DNA from: a virus
Reading direction: 5' to 3' (one strand)
IMG/VR virus record: IMGVR_UViG_3300038656_000204
Location: 1 to 37,013 of that record
Length of the DNA: 37,013 bases
This document shows, in pieces, positions 1 through 7,560 of this stretch (position 1 is its first letter; each line of letters starts with the position of its first letter). The notes beneath the pieces are model-generated. The model did no database searches. It saw only the letters and a program-made list of their open reading frames with translations, and was not told the DNA's origin. The position numbers were made by a program, and so were the translations under genes.

Positions 1-402
1 TGCTTGAATGCTTTTATGTATTGGTTCATCCATTGTTCCTGAAACAGCATCTTCTAATTGCTTTACGCCTTGAGCACTCATACCCATTTGATGAGCAGTG
101 TCCATCATTGCTTGATTTAAATCCATCACCTCTTTTACAGTATCAACGATAAAACCACCACCGAAAATAACACTAAAGGCAGGAATTATTCTTTGAAGTG
201 TTAAACCAAATCTGCTCATACTTTGAACAGAGGTTTTAACCTTATCTCCAACGGAACCCATCTTGCTACTTAGTTTTTCAGACAAGCCTTCAGATTTAGA
301 TAGTTTATCATTAAAAGAAGACATTTCTTTTTTATTTTCTTGGAGGTTTTGCTTTAATGCGTTTTGTATATTAAGATGTAAATCTATTGTATTGCTTGCC
401 AT
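1..402 (-). CDS. Tail tape measure protein, N-terminal part (runs off the left edge)
   Basis: The 134 N-terminal residues of a protein reading leftward out of the window. It starts MASNTIDLHLNIQ, with an AAGGA ribosome site that overlaps the stop region of the upstream hub gene, so the two are in one transcript. Residues 20-60 are charged and coiled-coil-like. They are followed by a hydrophobic glycine-rich stretch (FGLTLQRIIPAFSVIFGGGF) and then a segment around HQMGMSAQGVKQLEDAVSG. A coiled region followed by a hydrophobic stretch and a small helical segment is typical of tape measure N-termini, which set tail length and are ejected with DNA. The position just downstream of a hub gene supports this. 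Only the N-terminus is visible; another coiled tail protein is possible. Confidence 0.6.
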   Translation of the reverse strand, partial: MASNTIDLHLNIQNALKQNLQENKKEMSSFNDKLSKSEGLSEKLSSKMGSVGDKVKTSVQSMSRFGLTLQRIIPAFSVIFGGGFIVDTVKEVMDLNQAMMDTAHQMGMSAQGVKQLEDAVSGTMDEPIHKSIQA

Positions 403-412
403 GTATTATTCC

Positions 413-2101
413 TTAAAAGGGGGTCTTTATAACTTCAAGATTAGTAGTATAAGAACCTGCTGATATAGCATGAGTTATTTTTTTTATTCTATATAAACCA
501 GATAAGTAACTTTTTCCACCTTCAACATAATCACCATTTTTATCTATGTAGTTCGGTCTTTTTATTACTAAATTAATAATATATTGAAAAGGTTTTACTT
601 TATCATCAAAGAAATAAAATGGATCTCCTTGCAAAGTAATGTTACCTTCGGCTATTGTTTCATTTATGTTTGAATTAAATGACCTCATCATTCTTTTAGC
701 TGCCATAGAAGAGGTTATTGTATCTGTATTTGTTTCGTATTCAGAGGTATTTATTACCTCGGAGGTAAAAGTGAAATCAAAGTCTGCATTATTTAAAGCA
801 TTTGACACATCCTCAATACCACCCAATGAAGAATCAAATTCACTTATATTATCATCTTCTTTTGGATCTTTTGCTTTTGATATATAAACCTCTTTTGTTC
901 CATCTTCCCCAAAACTCATTATTGGAAGATTTAAATAACTAAAGGCTTGCGATACAGTTACATCTACGTTTTGAACAATTGATTGTCCATGCTCACCCCA
1001 TATATATGTTCTTATATTAGGTTGTTGTCTTAAACCATTCCTTGGATCTTTATAATAAAATTGTATTACATCTTTATCATTCTTACGAACAAAAGAAAAA
1101 GTATATGGATAGCTTTCTCTCATCTCAGAGGATTTACTATTTACCTCTGTTCCATCCGCACTACCATCAGAGGAAATAGGTATTTTACTTCCATCTTCTC
1201 TATACATTACAGGAGATATTTTTGAGCATATCTCACGAAATAATTGTTTTACCTTTTTATACTGAGTCTCTACTTGTCGTGTTCCATCTCTAAGCTCTCT
1301 TACTACCGGTTTACCACCAAGCATTATATCAATTTCTTTACCACCATCACGATTAACATACATAAGTGGTTCATCTACAATTTCAATGCAAATTGTCTCA
1401 CTTCCAGACTCAGAGGCTTTTTTAGAAGATGCTTTTATTTGATCTCCTATTCTATTTATTATATTTTTTGGAGTTCCTTTTAGTTTTGCAAATTTTTGTA
1501 TCATAACAGCTTTATCAAAAAAGCTACCAATAGAGTCTCTTCCTTCTATTGTGACTTGAAGACCATTATCAATTATATTCATATCAAGACCAGTAATCAT
1601 AAAATAAATCCAAGGACTTCTTATTACTGGTCTATTACTATTTGCCCTTGATGAATATTCTTTTCCTTCAAAATCTGGATCTGAAATATAAGAATTTAAA
1701 TTCTGCTCTGAATATCCTATTCTCACTCTTATATTTGCTGATTTCTTTTTATCAACAAAAAATTCAAAATACCCAGTATCATCTTTTGATATATTTGGTT
1801 TCTCTACTAATTTATTTGATAGTCTTTGAGCGACCATAGTTTTTACTATAGTGTTTTCTAAATAAGTATAATTTTGGTCTACTAAAGTTAAAGATAATTT
1901 AGGATATCCACTCTCATCTTCAATAGACATTTCACTGAAAAAGTTATTAGGGTCAAATGTTATCTCTTCCCATAGGGATGGATCATCAATACTTTTTCCT
2001 TGTGCTGTTTTTGTTCTAAATTGAATAGAGACTACAGGAGAAGCTGGATGAGGAATATTGAAAAAAGTTGTTGGATATATTGATTTGTCTTGTATTGCCA
2101 T
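413..2101 (-). CDS. Baseplate hub protein (gp27/gpD-like)
   Basis: A 562-residue protein, MAIQDKSIYPTT to EVIKTPF. The N-terminal third has beta-rich sequence with a strand pattern like phage hub domains (VSIQFRTK, FSEMSIEDESGYPKLSLTLVD). The C-terminus, with GNITLQGDPFYF and YRIKKITHAISAGSYTTNLE, matches the usual end of hub or late-control proteins, where the last domain closes the hub ring. A longer reading from an ATG at 2143 has no ribosome site, and the added residues are an untypical hydrophobic run, so the ATG at 2101 is preferred. The late motif (2102-2113) lies immediately before that ATG. The gene is followed directly by the tape-measure-like gene. The family call is inferred from motifs and context. 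Confidence 0.65.
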   Translation of the reverse strand: MAIQDKSIYPTTFFNIPHPASPVVSIQFRTKTAQGKSIDDPSLWEEITFDPNNFFSEMSIEDESGYPKLSLTLVDQNYTYLENTIVKTMVAQRLSNKLVEKPNISKDDTGYFEFFVDKKKSANIRVRIGYSEQNLNSYISDPDFEGKEYSSRANSNRPVIRSPWIYFMITGLDMNIIDNGLQVTIEGRDSIGSFFDKAVMIQKFAKLKGTPKNIINRIGDQIKASSKKASESGSETICIEIVDEPLMYVNRDGGKEIDIMLGGKPVVRELRDGTRQVETQYKKVKQLFREICSKISPVMYREDGSKIPISSDGSADGTEVNSKSSEMRESYPYTFSFVRKNDKDVIQFYYKDPRNGLRQQPNIRTYIWGEHGQSIVQNVDVTVSQAFSYLNLPIMSFGEDGTKEVYISKAKDPKEDDNISEFDSSLGGIEDVSNALNNADFDFTFTSEVINTSEYETNTDTITSSMAAKRMMRSFNSNINETIAEGNITLQGDPFYFFDDKVKPFQYIINLVIKRPNYIDKNGDYVEGGKSYLSGLYRIKKITHAISAGSYTTNLEVIKTPF

Positions 2102-2113
2102 ATATTTAACTTT
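2102..2113 (-). promoter_or_regulatory. Late-type motif before the hub gene
   Basis: AAAGTTAAATAT on the minus strand, directly abutting the ATG at 2101. It matches the window-wide late motif GTAAAGTTAATATAAA in its first eight bases. The very short distance to the ATG is unusual; transcription from here would leave almost no leader. Confidence 0.4.
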
Positions 2114-2126
2114 CCGAAGCAAAAGC

Positions 2127-2140
2127 AAAGTTAATATAAA
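2127..2140 (+). promoter_or_regulatory. Late-type promoter motif
   Basis: AAAGTTAATATAAA, a perfect match to the 14-base core of the repeated late motif. It is placed 14 nt before the small gene at 2155 and divergent from the hub gene. Confidence 0.6.
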
Positions 2141-2154
2141 CATGGAGAAAATAA

Positions 2155-2241
2155 ATGATAGTTGAAGGTAAAAGCAAAAAAAAAGAGGCTACAGGAGTAG
2201 ATCAAGACTTTATTAAAAAAGTATATCGTGATTTAAGCTAA
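2155..2241 (+). CDS. Small late protein, 28 residues
   Basis: A short open frame, MIVEGKSKKK to YRDLS, rich in lysine. It has a GGAG ribosome site 8 nt before the ATG and a perfect late motif upstream, and its stop leads straight into a 9-bp hairpin. The combination of promoter, ribosome site and possible terminator makes a real peptide plausible. No family is recognised. Confidence 0.4.
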   Translation: MIVEGKSKKKEATGVDQDFIKKVYRDLS

Positions 2242-2284
2242 CAACCCCTACCCTAAAGAGTAGGGGTTTTACGCACAGCCTATA
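2242..2284 (+). repeat. Omega-RNA-like terminal hairpin 1
   Basis: A 9-bp stem (AACCCCTAC at 2243-2251 with GTAGGGGTT at 2260-2268, loop cctaaaga) followed by TTACGCACAGCC. It is a member of the dispersed family whose 3' side reads GGTTTTACGC or GGTAGTTCACGC. It could act as a terminator for the small gene. Its 3' flank is shared with the copy at 10384-10425. Confidence 0.55.
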
Positions 2285-2329
2285 ATTCATCTGAGAAAAA
2301 AATAAATAAGTGACTAAAGGAGAAATAAT

Positions 2330-2752
2330 ATGCCAGCGCCTAGAGGAAAAGAAAAAGAAAGTGATTTTATTGAAAGATGTATGGGTGATGAGGAGATGAA
2401 TGAAAAGTTTTCTAATATAAAACAAAGAGCAGCTGTTTGTTATTCTTATTGGAATAGAGCAAAGAAGAACGAAGACTTTAGGGAAAAAGTAAGACAATAT
2501 ATAAAAGAGTTTAGAGCAGAAGCCACCCTGAATAAATGGATCATTCAATATAATGGTAAGAATGTTACTGTAAATGATTTACCACCAATGCAACAAAAGG
2601 TTTTTGGGCAAATGAAAAAGAATCTTCAAAGAGATGGTATTTTTAATAAGATAAAAGATAACGATCCTAAATCTCCTGATATGATTTTAAAAACTAATGC
2701 GGTTGAAGTATATGATGAGAGTGGTAAATTATTAAAAAGATATAAACTTTAA
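2330..2752 (+). CDS. Conserved phage protein with CMGD...QRAAVCYSYW domain
   Basis: 140 residues starting MPAPRGKEKESDF with an AAAGGAG site. Residues 11-37 hold a motif (FIERCMGDEEMNEKF, then QRAAVCYSYWNR) that is familiar from short domains found in phage head-assembly proteins and next to prohead proteases. The remainder is charged and ends with a probable small beta domain (VYDESGKLLKRYKL). The stop overlaps the stop of the convergent gene by 4 nt. The function is unknown; a role in head or virion assembly is inferred only from the motif and from late-gene neighbours. Confidence 0.6.
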   Translation: MPAPRGKEKESDFIERCMGDEEMNEKFSNIKQRAAVCYSYWNRAKKNEDFREKVRQYIKEFRAEATLNKWIIQYNGKNVTVNDLPPMQQKVFGQMKKNLQRDGIFNKIKDNDPKSPDMILKTNAVEVYDESGKLLKRYKL

Positions 2753-3372
2753 TTCTTAAGCCAAGGTGCTTTTCTTGTAACAGGAGAACCAGAGGCCGGT
2801 CTAGTTGATTCTGATGAAGTTCTTTGTGTTATATTATAAGAATTTCTTGATTGTGTAATACGATCTTGTAATTCTCCTGATGAATAGGATATTTGAGTAG
2901 CACCTTTTGATATTTCTTGAGGTTGTATTTGTTTATTGAGCCGATGTATAAAGCTTTCTCTATGATTAGTATATACCATACTATGAAGATTTGTCACTCC
3001 AGCAGATACTAACCTCATATTTAAAAGTGAAGTAAAATATTTTCTATATGCTGTTTTTACTATGTTATATCGTCTCATTTTTAAAAGGCGATACATATTT
3101 TTTGGAGTAAGTTTTTGATTTCCTTTTGCTAACAAATAAACCATTCTTGTAAACCAAGCACGGTCAGATCTATTTAAATAATGCAGATTTATACCATGAG
3201 TGTATTGACGATCACTCCATTGTATCCAAATTAATGGTTGGCGATCATTTTTGAAATTTGTATATGAACCTAAATAAATAGCTCCGAAAGAAAGAAGTTT
3301 AGTTCCAGTTGATTGAGAATATTGTGTTTTTCTTAGTTTATTAACTAAGCTGTTATATAATGGGTTTGCCAT
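2749..3372 (-). CDS. Late protein of unknown function, basic
   Basis: 207 residues, MANPLYNSLVNKLRK onward. The central block (INLHYLNRSDRAWF, then PKNMYRLLKMRRYN) is strongly basic and aromatic and looks like a folded nucleic-acid-contacting or structural domain. The C-terminal 55 residues are serine, threonine and glutamine rich and probably disordered. The start at 3372 is preceded on the minus strand by the late motif (AAAGTTAAGAT), arranged exactly as at the hub gene. I do not recognise a family with certainty; a virion or neck component is possible. Confidence 0.55.
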   Translation of the reverse strand: MANPLYNSLVNKLRKTQYSQSTGTKLLSFGAIYLGSYTNFKNDRQPLIWIQWSDRQYTHGINLHYLNRSDRAWFTRMVYLLAKGNQKLTPKNMYRLLKMRRYNIVKTAYRKYFTSLLNMRLVSAGVTNLHSMVYTNHRESFIHRLNKQIQPQEISKGATQISYSSGELQDRITQSRNSYNITQRTSSESTRPASGSPVTRKAPWLKN

Positions 3373-3373
3373 A

Positions 3374-3384
3374 ATCTTAACTTT
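3374..3384 (-). promoter_or_regulatory. Late-type motif, minus strand
   Basis: AAAGTTAAGAT read on the minus strand, ending one base before the ATG at 3372. Arrangement, including preceding GGG and following ATGGC, parallels that at the hub gene. Confidence 0.4.
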
Positions 3385-3389
3385 CCCAC

Positions 3390-3403
3390 GTAAAGGTAAT
3401 AAT
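3390..3403 (+). promoter_or_regulatory. Late-type motif variant
   Basis: GTAAAGGTAATAAT differs from the consensus GTAAAGTTAATATA at few positions and lies 9 nt before the ATG at 3413. Confidence 0.4.
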
Positions 3404-3412
3404 GGAGGAATT

Positions 3413-3679
3413 ATGAAAGTAAGAGATATTTTTGAAGATAAAGTTTTAAGAGAAGAATATAAAATAAGCTATGATCGTAAAAAGATTGGTGGAGAATTTA
3501 GAAAGAAATATTTTATTCGTAAACCTGGTGGAGAGTCAATTGGTCGTCGTTTAGGATATGATGTAAAAGAAGAAGCGGTAAAAGACTTATTAATTCAAAA
3601 GGATAAAAAGTTTCTCTCATTAATTCCACTCAAACAAAAAGAAAAAGTAGATAGATACATTAAACGGCACAAGATGTAA
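3413..3679 (+). CDS. Small basic late protein, possible capsid-targeted internal protein
   Basis: 88 residues, preceded by GGAGG 5 nt from the ATG. The N-terminus MKVRDIFEDKV resembles the capsid-targeting peptide pattern seen in other late genes here (Met-Lys, about six residues, then a hydrophobic-x-acid site). The rest is highly basic (KIGGEFRKKYFIRKPGG, VDRYIKRHKM), as expected for a DNA-associated internal head protein. No family is recognised; the localisation is inference. Confidence 0.55.
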   Translation: MKVRDIFEDKVLREEYKISYDRKKIGGEFRKKYFIRKPGGESIGRRLGYDVKEEAVKDLLIQKDKKFLSLIPLKQKEKVDRYIKRHKM

Positions 3680-3703
3680 AGTTAAGATGTAAAGTTAAAT
3701 AAA
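3676..3703 (+). promoter_or_regulatory. Tandem late-type motif
   Basis: The 13-base unit GATGTAAAGTTAA occurs twice head to tail (3673-3698), giving two late motifs in a row. The second continues AATAAA. The stop codon of the 3413 gene is inside the first copy. Downstream gene starts at 3725. Confidence 0.55.
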
Positions 3704-3724
3704 AAGCTTTTAAGGATGGAAATA

Positions 3725-4228
3725 ATGAAACTTGGTGGTCTTTTAGAAGAAGTTAAGATAGGAACCGAAAAATATAAAGAATTAAAAACTGTTGCACAAA
3801 TTCGTGAAAAGTTTGATGAGACAGAGGAAGCTTATAAAATAAGTGATTTGTTAGGTATTCATCTTCAAAACTTAGTAAATGAAAATACTGATGATAAGCT
3901 TATCAAAACTTTAAAGAATGCTATGCTCAAAATTGATAGTATAGAAAAAAGACAAGAGAAGGCTAATTATCTTAGTGAAAGTTATTCACGAATGAAATTT
4001 GATGGACTTAAGACTGCATATAATGATGTTATAGCTCTTATGGAAAATAAAAAAATTAGTAAAAATTCCAATAAAGAAATTATTGCTAATGGTCTCGGTC
4101 TAATTAAATATAAAATAAATGAAATGGGAAGACTTTGCGGCTCAGAGGTTTCTTTGAATGAAGGAACAGAGACTTTCCAACCATTTATAGATAAAGAATA
4201 TAAAATAATCCGTCAAGCGATGGATTAA
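3725..4228 (+). CDS. Late protein with capsid-targeting-like N-terminus
   Basis: 167 residues. The ATG at 3725 is chosen over one at 3716 because AAGGA lies 8 nt before it. The N-terminus MKLGGLLEEVK fits the T4 capsid-targeting pattern with an LxE cleavage site (L-E-E). The remainder is alpha-helical and charged, probably an internal head or scaffold-related protein. The tandem late motif lies just upstream and a strong terminator follows. No homologous family is recognised. Confidence 0.55.
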   Translation: MKLGGLLEEVKIGTEKYKELKTVAQIREKFDETEEAYKISDLLGIHLQNLVNENTDDKLIKTLKNAMLKIDSIEKRQEKANYLSESYSRMKFDGLKTAYNDVIALMENKKISKNSNKEIIANGLGLIKYKINEMGRLCGSEVSLNEGTETFQPFIDKEYKIIRQAMD

Positions 4229-4264
4229 GATAAGCATCCTACTCCTCCCACTCCTCCCACACCT

Positions 4265-4288
4265 GCCCTCCTTTTTGGAGGGCTTTTT
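4265..4288 (+). terminator. Rho-independent terminator
   Basis: Perfect 7-bp stem GCCCTCC / GGAGGGC with a TTTTT loop and a TTTTT tail, following the 3725 gene. Confidence 0.85.
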
Positions 4289-4300
4289 ATAATATGAGTG

Positions 4301-4316
4301 GTAAAGTTAAATTAAA
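4301..4316 (+). promoter_or_regulatory. Late-type promoter motif
   Basis: GTAAAGTTAAATTAAA, 9 nt before the ATG at 4325. It would drive the small frameshifted gene and the lipase and membrane-protein cassette. Confidence 0.55.
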
Positions 4317-4324
4317 AGAATAAT

Positions 4325-4514
4325 ATGGCTGAAAAAAGTGCCGTAAAAGGCGATCAAGTATTTATAAACGCATCAGGTTTTCCAGCAAGTGAAGTCTTTA
4401 GTTACTGCTGTAAACCAAGGCTCCTCTGGTGGATCTATTCTTACAACATATGCAGCAAATGAAGAGACATTTGCTCATGGAACACCTGTTCTAAAGGAAA
4501 ATAAATGGATTTAA
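4325..4514 (+). pseudogene. Small late gene split by a frameshift
   Basis: The frame from ATG 4325 reads MAEKSAVKGDQVFINASGFP and continues sensibly to about 4396, then turns into a Cys/Trp-rich nonsense run. From 4401 the next frame reads VTAVNQGSSGGSILTTYAAN and ends in KENKWI with a stop at 4512-4514. Together they look like one protein of about 62 residues that needs a one-base deletion near GTCTTTAGTT (a T run). The cause could be a real mutation, a sequencing error, or recoding. The end overlaps the lipase ATG by 10 nt. Function unknown; probably a small virion protein. Confidence 0.5.
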
Positions 4515-5113
4515 AATATTGGTGGAATTTAGCAGATGGCTATGATTGGAACCATGAAAATAAAGAAACAGATACAGAATGGTATCATCGTATAGATGAT
4601 GATACCATGTATCTATCCTTTTGTGGCTCTGATGGAACTTACTATAAAAATAAAAAACTTACTACTGATTGGAGACAAAACTTTTCAATTAAAAGAGTTC
4701 CATATAAAGATATGTCAGTAAAGTTTAAAGTCCATAAAGGATTTCTTGAAAAATGGAAATCTATAAGAGATGAAGTGTTGAATTTAACTGATGGTATTAA
4801 AAAAGTAGAAATATCTGGATTCTCTCAAGGATCTGCAATCGCTCTACTAGCTCATGAAGATATAGTGTTTAATATTAAAATAGAACCAACTACTGTAATT
4901 TTTGGATGTCCAAGAGTAGTGAGTTGGAGAGCACCTAAAGATAGATGGAAAACTCTAACAAGAGTTCAATTAAGTTGGGATATGGTCCCAGGTCTTCCTT
5001 GGTTTATCGGAGGATATAAACATGTAGGTGAATTTATACATAAAGGTAGATGGCCTAGTTTCTTTCGTTTTTGGCCTTGGGATCATCTTAAATATTGGGA
5101 TAGGTGGGACTAA
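4505..5113 (+). CDS. Lipase class 3-like alpha/beta hydrolase
   Basis: 202 residues. The nucleophile elbow ISGFSQGSA puts the catalytic Ser at 107. VHKGFLEKW (76-84) and VIFGCPRVV (131-139) are the conserved strands around it, D159 in WDMVPGLP is the likely acid, and H194 in WDHLKYW the likely catalytic His. This is the order of the Lipase_3 fold, which hydrolyses acylglycerols or phospholipids. No signal peptide is seen. It overlaps the preceding small gene and the following membrane protein (TAATG), so the three are translationally coupled. A role in lysis by attacking membrane lipids is inferred from the two small membrane proteins next to it; a virion-borne lipase is the alternative. Confidence 0.7.
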   Translation: MDLKYWWNLADGYDWNHENKETDTEWYHRIDDDTMYLSFCGSDGTYYKNKKLTTDWRQNFSIKRVPYKDMSVKFKVHKGFLEKWKSIRDEVLNLTDGIKKVEISGFSQGSAIALLAHEDIVFNIKIEPTTVIFGCPRVVSWRAPKDRWKTLTRVQLSWDMVPGLPWFIGGYKHVGEFIHKGRWPSFFRFWPWDHLKYWDRWD

Positions 5114-5346
5114 TGAGTTTTTGGGAAGGTTTTTACACATTACCCCAATGGTTTATAATGGGATTTTTAGTTGCTCTTTTAGTAGGTTTATTATTTGTAA
5201 TAAATGAACTGGCTAATCGTAAAATGAAAATAAGCAAAGAAGGTTTTCAATTTGATAGGTTAAGAGAAAGAAAATCCTTATTGTTACAATTTATTGAATT
5301 AAGGCATAAACAAAAAAAAGAAAAAATAAGAGTAGAAGATTTATAG
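5113..5346 (+). CDS. Small membrane protein, one transmembrane segment
   Basis: 77 residues starting at the ATG of the TAATG overlap with the lipase stop. Residues about 11-32 form a hydrophobic helix (WFIMGFLVALLVGLLFVINE), followed by a charged cytoplasmic-type tail rich in Lys, Arg and Glu. The shape resembles an inner-membrane spanin or holin-associated protein. Position between a lipase and a holin-like gene suggests a lysis role, which is inference. Confidence 0.55.
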   Translation: MSFWEGFYTLPQWFIMGFLVALLVGLLFVINELANRKMKISKEGFQFDRLRERKSLLLQFIELRHKQKKEKIRVEDL

Positions 5347-5357
5347 GGAGGAATTAA

Positions 5358-5630
5358 ATGGATTTTATAAATTTAGGAATAGATGCATCTATATTAGGTG
5401 CTATTGTGGGAATATCAGAACTTATAAAAAATAAGCTTGATGCAGGAAATAAGTTTAAAAAGTTTTATATTCTGCTTCCGCTTATACTAAGTTTTGTAGC
5501 AGCATTGTTTATTACAGAACCATTTGGTTGGCAATTATATTTAAAGAATGTATTTGTCTATACAGGTATAAGTTCATATGGATATAATATGATAAAGAAA
5601 AGTTTTCTAAATAATAAAGCAGAGGTTTAA
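5358..5630 (+). CDS. Holin-like membrane protein
   Basis: 90 residues with GGAGG before the ATG. There are two or three hydrophobic segments: about 5-20 (IDASILGAIVGISEL, amphipathic), 34-52 (FYILLPLILSFVAALFI) and a third around 58-74. The end is basic, including MIKKSF. Length, topology and position at the end of the lipase cassette fit a phage holin. The stop codon lies inside the arms of a perfect palindromic terminator. No specific holin family is claimed. Confidence 0.55.
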   Translation: MDFINLGIDASILGAIVGISELIKNKLDAGNKFKKFYILLPLILSFVAALFITEPFGWQLYLKNVFVYTGISSYGYNMIKKSFLNNKAEV

Positions 5631-5646
5631 ACCTCTGCTTTTTTTT
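5616..5646. terminator. Perfect palindromic terminator at the end of the lysis-like cassette
   Basis: A 26-bp perfect palindrome, AAAGCAGAGGTTT and its complement, followed by a T run on the plus strand. The stop codon of the holin-like gene is in the centre. It lies between convergent genes and the symmetry may serve both directions. Confidence 0.85.
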
Positions 5647-5704
5647 CTTCCAACATTTCAATTTTATTAAACTTTAGACAGGGAAAATAAAAATAAAAAA
5701 ATAC

Positions 5705-7465
5705 TTATTGTTCTATTAAATTTCCTTCTGCTATTTGTCTCATTCTATTTATAGTAGTATTTTCATTTTCTAATTCGTATTCTTTCTTCCCACCAGTTAG
5801 TTTAATTCCAGTTTTGCCTATTACTGGCATATTAGCATCTGCTTTAAATTTTTCTCTAAATTGTTTTTGAAACTCTTCAATGATTTCATTCATTATTTTC
5901 TTTCTCTTCTCGGCAGTTGCTTTTTTCTTATCTTTAAGTTCTTTTAATTTCTTTGCCTTTTCTGGCATTAATTTTTCCATAGTAGGATTAAGAATTTTTT
6001 CAAGCTTTTGATAATATTCCTTATCAACATCAGAAGTAGTTTTTCTCTTTAATATTTTTTGAGCCTCTTTTAATCTCTCTTTATCTTTTGCATCAAGTTT
6101 TCTACTACCAAGATTTTTAAGTTTTTTTATTCTATCCTCTAAGCCCTCAAGATATTTTAACTCTTCTCTATCAGCTTTCTTCATTAAACCTATGGTTCCA
6201 AGAGCTGGAATATTAGTGATACCTTTATGTCCACCTCTTTCTTTTTCAATAATATTAAAAGCCCAAGAATTATATTTATTCTCAAATTTTTTTCTTATCT
6301 CTTCCATTACCTTTGTAGCAACTTCTCCTAGATCAACATAATCCTTTACTACTTTAGGAAGTTCTGGGTTTACAGCTACTTGTAAAAAGGTAGCATACTT
6401 TTTTATTACAAAGGGATATTTCAAACCAGCTTTATTCATTTGTGTCCAAAGATATCTTTGAAGTCTTGGGTTACTTTGTAATATTACTGCACCTTTGGGA
6501 ACAAGTTCACCAGAGGTCTTTGCCTTCTCAGCACTAGCTGCTCTACGAGCTCTCATTTGTTCTATAGGTTGATTTACAAGTTCCTTATATTCTTCCTCTT
6601 CAGCTTCTGTTCTCTTATCACCTTTTTTCTTTAGCTCTTGAAGTTTATCATAATCTTCTAAAGCACCTTCATCCATATCCTCATTTTTCTCAATTGCTCT
6701 TATACGAGTTTTTGCTGATACTTTCCCTGGTGTCTTTATTTTCTCTGCTGCTCTTTGACTAGGCATAGCCTTTCTTGATTGAGTTACTTTATCCCAATTA
6801 GGTTCATCTTTTGCAAGCTCTTTAATAGCCTCATCTTGTATATCATTTAATCTTACATATGTAAGTATATTATTATAAAATGATACAATAGAAGGTTTTG
6901 TCTTTTTTATAAACTCTTGAAGTAATGAAGAATTCTTTAAAATACCTGACTTAGTTAGTAATGCATTACAAAGAATACCAAGTCTTTCTAATCTACGAGC
7001 TTTACGAAAATCTTTTGGTAGTTTTAATATTTCAGTTAAGTCAGTATAACCGGCACTATCAATTTTATTTACTATATCAATAGTTTTTCCATCTACCATA
7101 TTCTCTGTATGTAAAGTAGCTAAATGAGAAGCATCACTTTTAAAATCTGTCGCACCGGTGCGACCTCCACCAGTAGATTCAGGTTCATCATTTTGATGAT
7201 GGTCTGACCAGAAATCTGGTTTCTTTACACCTTCAGGAAGACGAGCAAAATCTACTAAAGCAACCATTTGTCTTTTAGACTTAGATAATTTTTTATCTAC
7301 TTCAGCATTTGTATCTCCATATTGAATACCTTCAATACGAATGTTACGAGGTTTAATTCCTTGTTTTAAAAGTTGTCTGTAAGTAATAATAGCGGAGAAT
7401 ACTCCGTCAAAATCTTCGTTAACAGTTCCCTTTGAGGATTCATATCTTATTAGGATATTACTACC
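5705..7465 (-). CDS. DHH-type phosphoesterase-like protein with no usable start codon
   Basis: The open frame from 7465 to 5705 encodes 586 residues, but its first ATG is at 7267. The 66 residues before that ATG are clearly coding: SNILIRYESSKG leads to DFDGVFSA, and IQYGD follows. With DFARLPEGVKKPDFWSDHH just inside, these are the N-terminal motifs of the DHH phosphoesterase superfamily (first Asp-rich motif, then DHH). A stop (TGA 7468-7466) precedes the frame and no ATG, GTG or TTG with a ribosome site is available. The rest is a long, lysine-rich, coiled C-terminal region. The likely true start is the ATG at 7593 in another frame, separated by a structured insert. Either the gene is broken or it is recoded. 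Confidence 0.65.
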   Translation of the reverse strand, partial: GSNILIRYESSKGTVNEDFDGVFSAIITYRQLLKQGIKPRNIRIEGIQYGDTNAEVDKKLSKSKRQMVALVDFARLPEGVKKPDFWSDHHQNDEPESTGGGRTGATDFKSDASHLATLHTENMVDGKTIDIVNKIDSAGYTDLTEILKLPKDFRKARRLERLGILCNALLTKSGILKNSSLLQEFIKKTKPSIVSFYNNILTYVRLNDIQDEAIKELAKDEPNWDKVTQSRKAMPSQRAAEKIKTPGKVSAKTRIRAIEKNEDMDEGALEDYDKLQELKKKGDKRTEAEEEEYKELVNQPIEQMRARRAASAEKAKTSGELVPKGAVILQSNPRLQRYLWTQMNKAGLKYPFVIKKYATFLQVAVNPELPKVVKDYVDLGEVATKVMEEIRKKFENKYNSWAFNIIEKERGGHKGITNIPALGTIGLMKKADREELKYLEGLEDRIKKLKNLGSRKLDAKDKERLKEAQKILKRKTTSDVDKEYYQKLEKILNPTMEKLMPEKAKKLKELKDKKKATAEKRKKIMNEIIEEFQKQFREKFKADANMPVIGKTGIKLTGGKKEYELENENTTINRMRQIAEGNLIEQ

Positions 7466-7560
7466 TCAAAGAGTTAATGGTGGATAATCTTAGCTGCACG
7501 AGCGCCTTTAGGGATTCTTATCCCGGCCTCATTCAGCGTCTGATTATCCACCAAATTCTC
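7425..7560 (-). repeat. Structured GC-rich insert, omega-RNA-like
   Basis: On the minus strand a 12-bp stem (TGGTGGATAATC / GATTATCCACCA) encloses CGCTGAATGAGGCCGGGAT and nested pairings (GAGGCC/GGC-CTC, GGGAT/ATCCC). A second hairpin follows: CTCTTTGAGG pairs with CCTCAAAGGG and contains ATATC/GATAT. The CTGAATGAGGCCGGG string recalls the conserved 3' scaffold of TnpB-type omega RNAs. GC content stands out from the AT-rich surroundings. Confidence 0.5.

Noticed and set aside
2213-2548. Minus-strand open frame opposite the 2330 gene
   Set aside because: Hydrophobic, no ribosome site, antisense to a better-supported gene.
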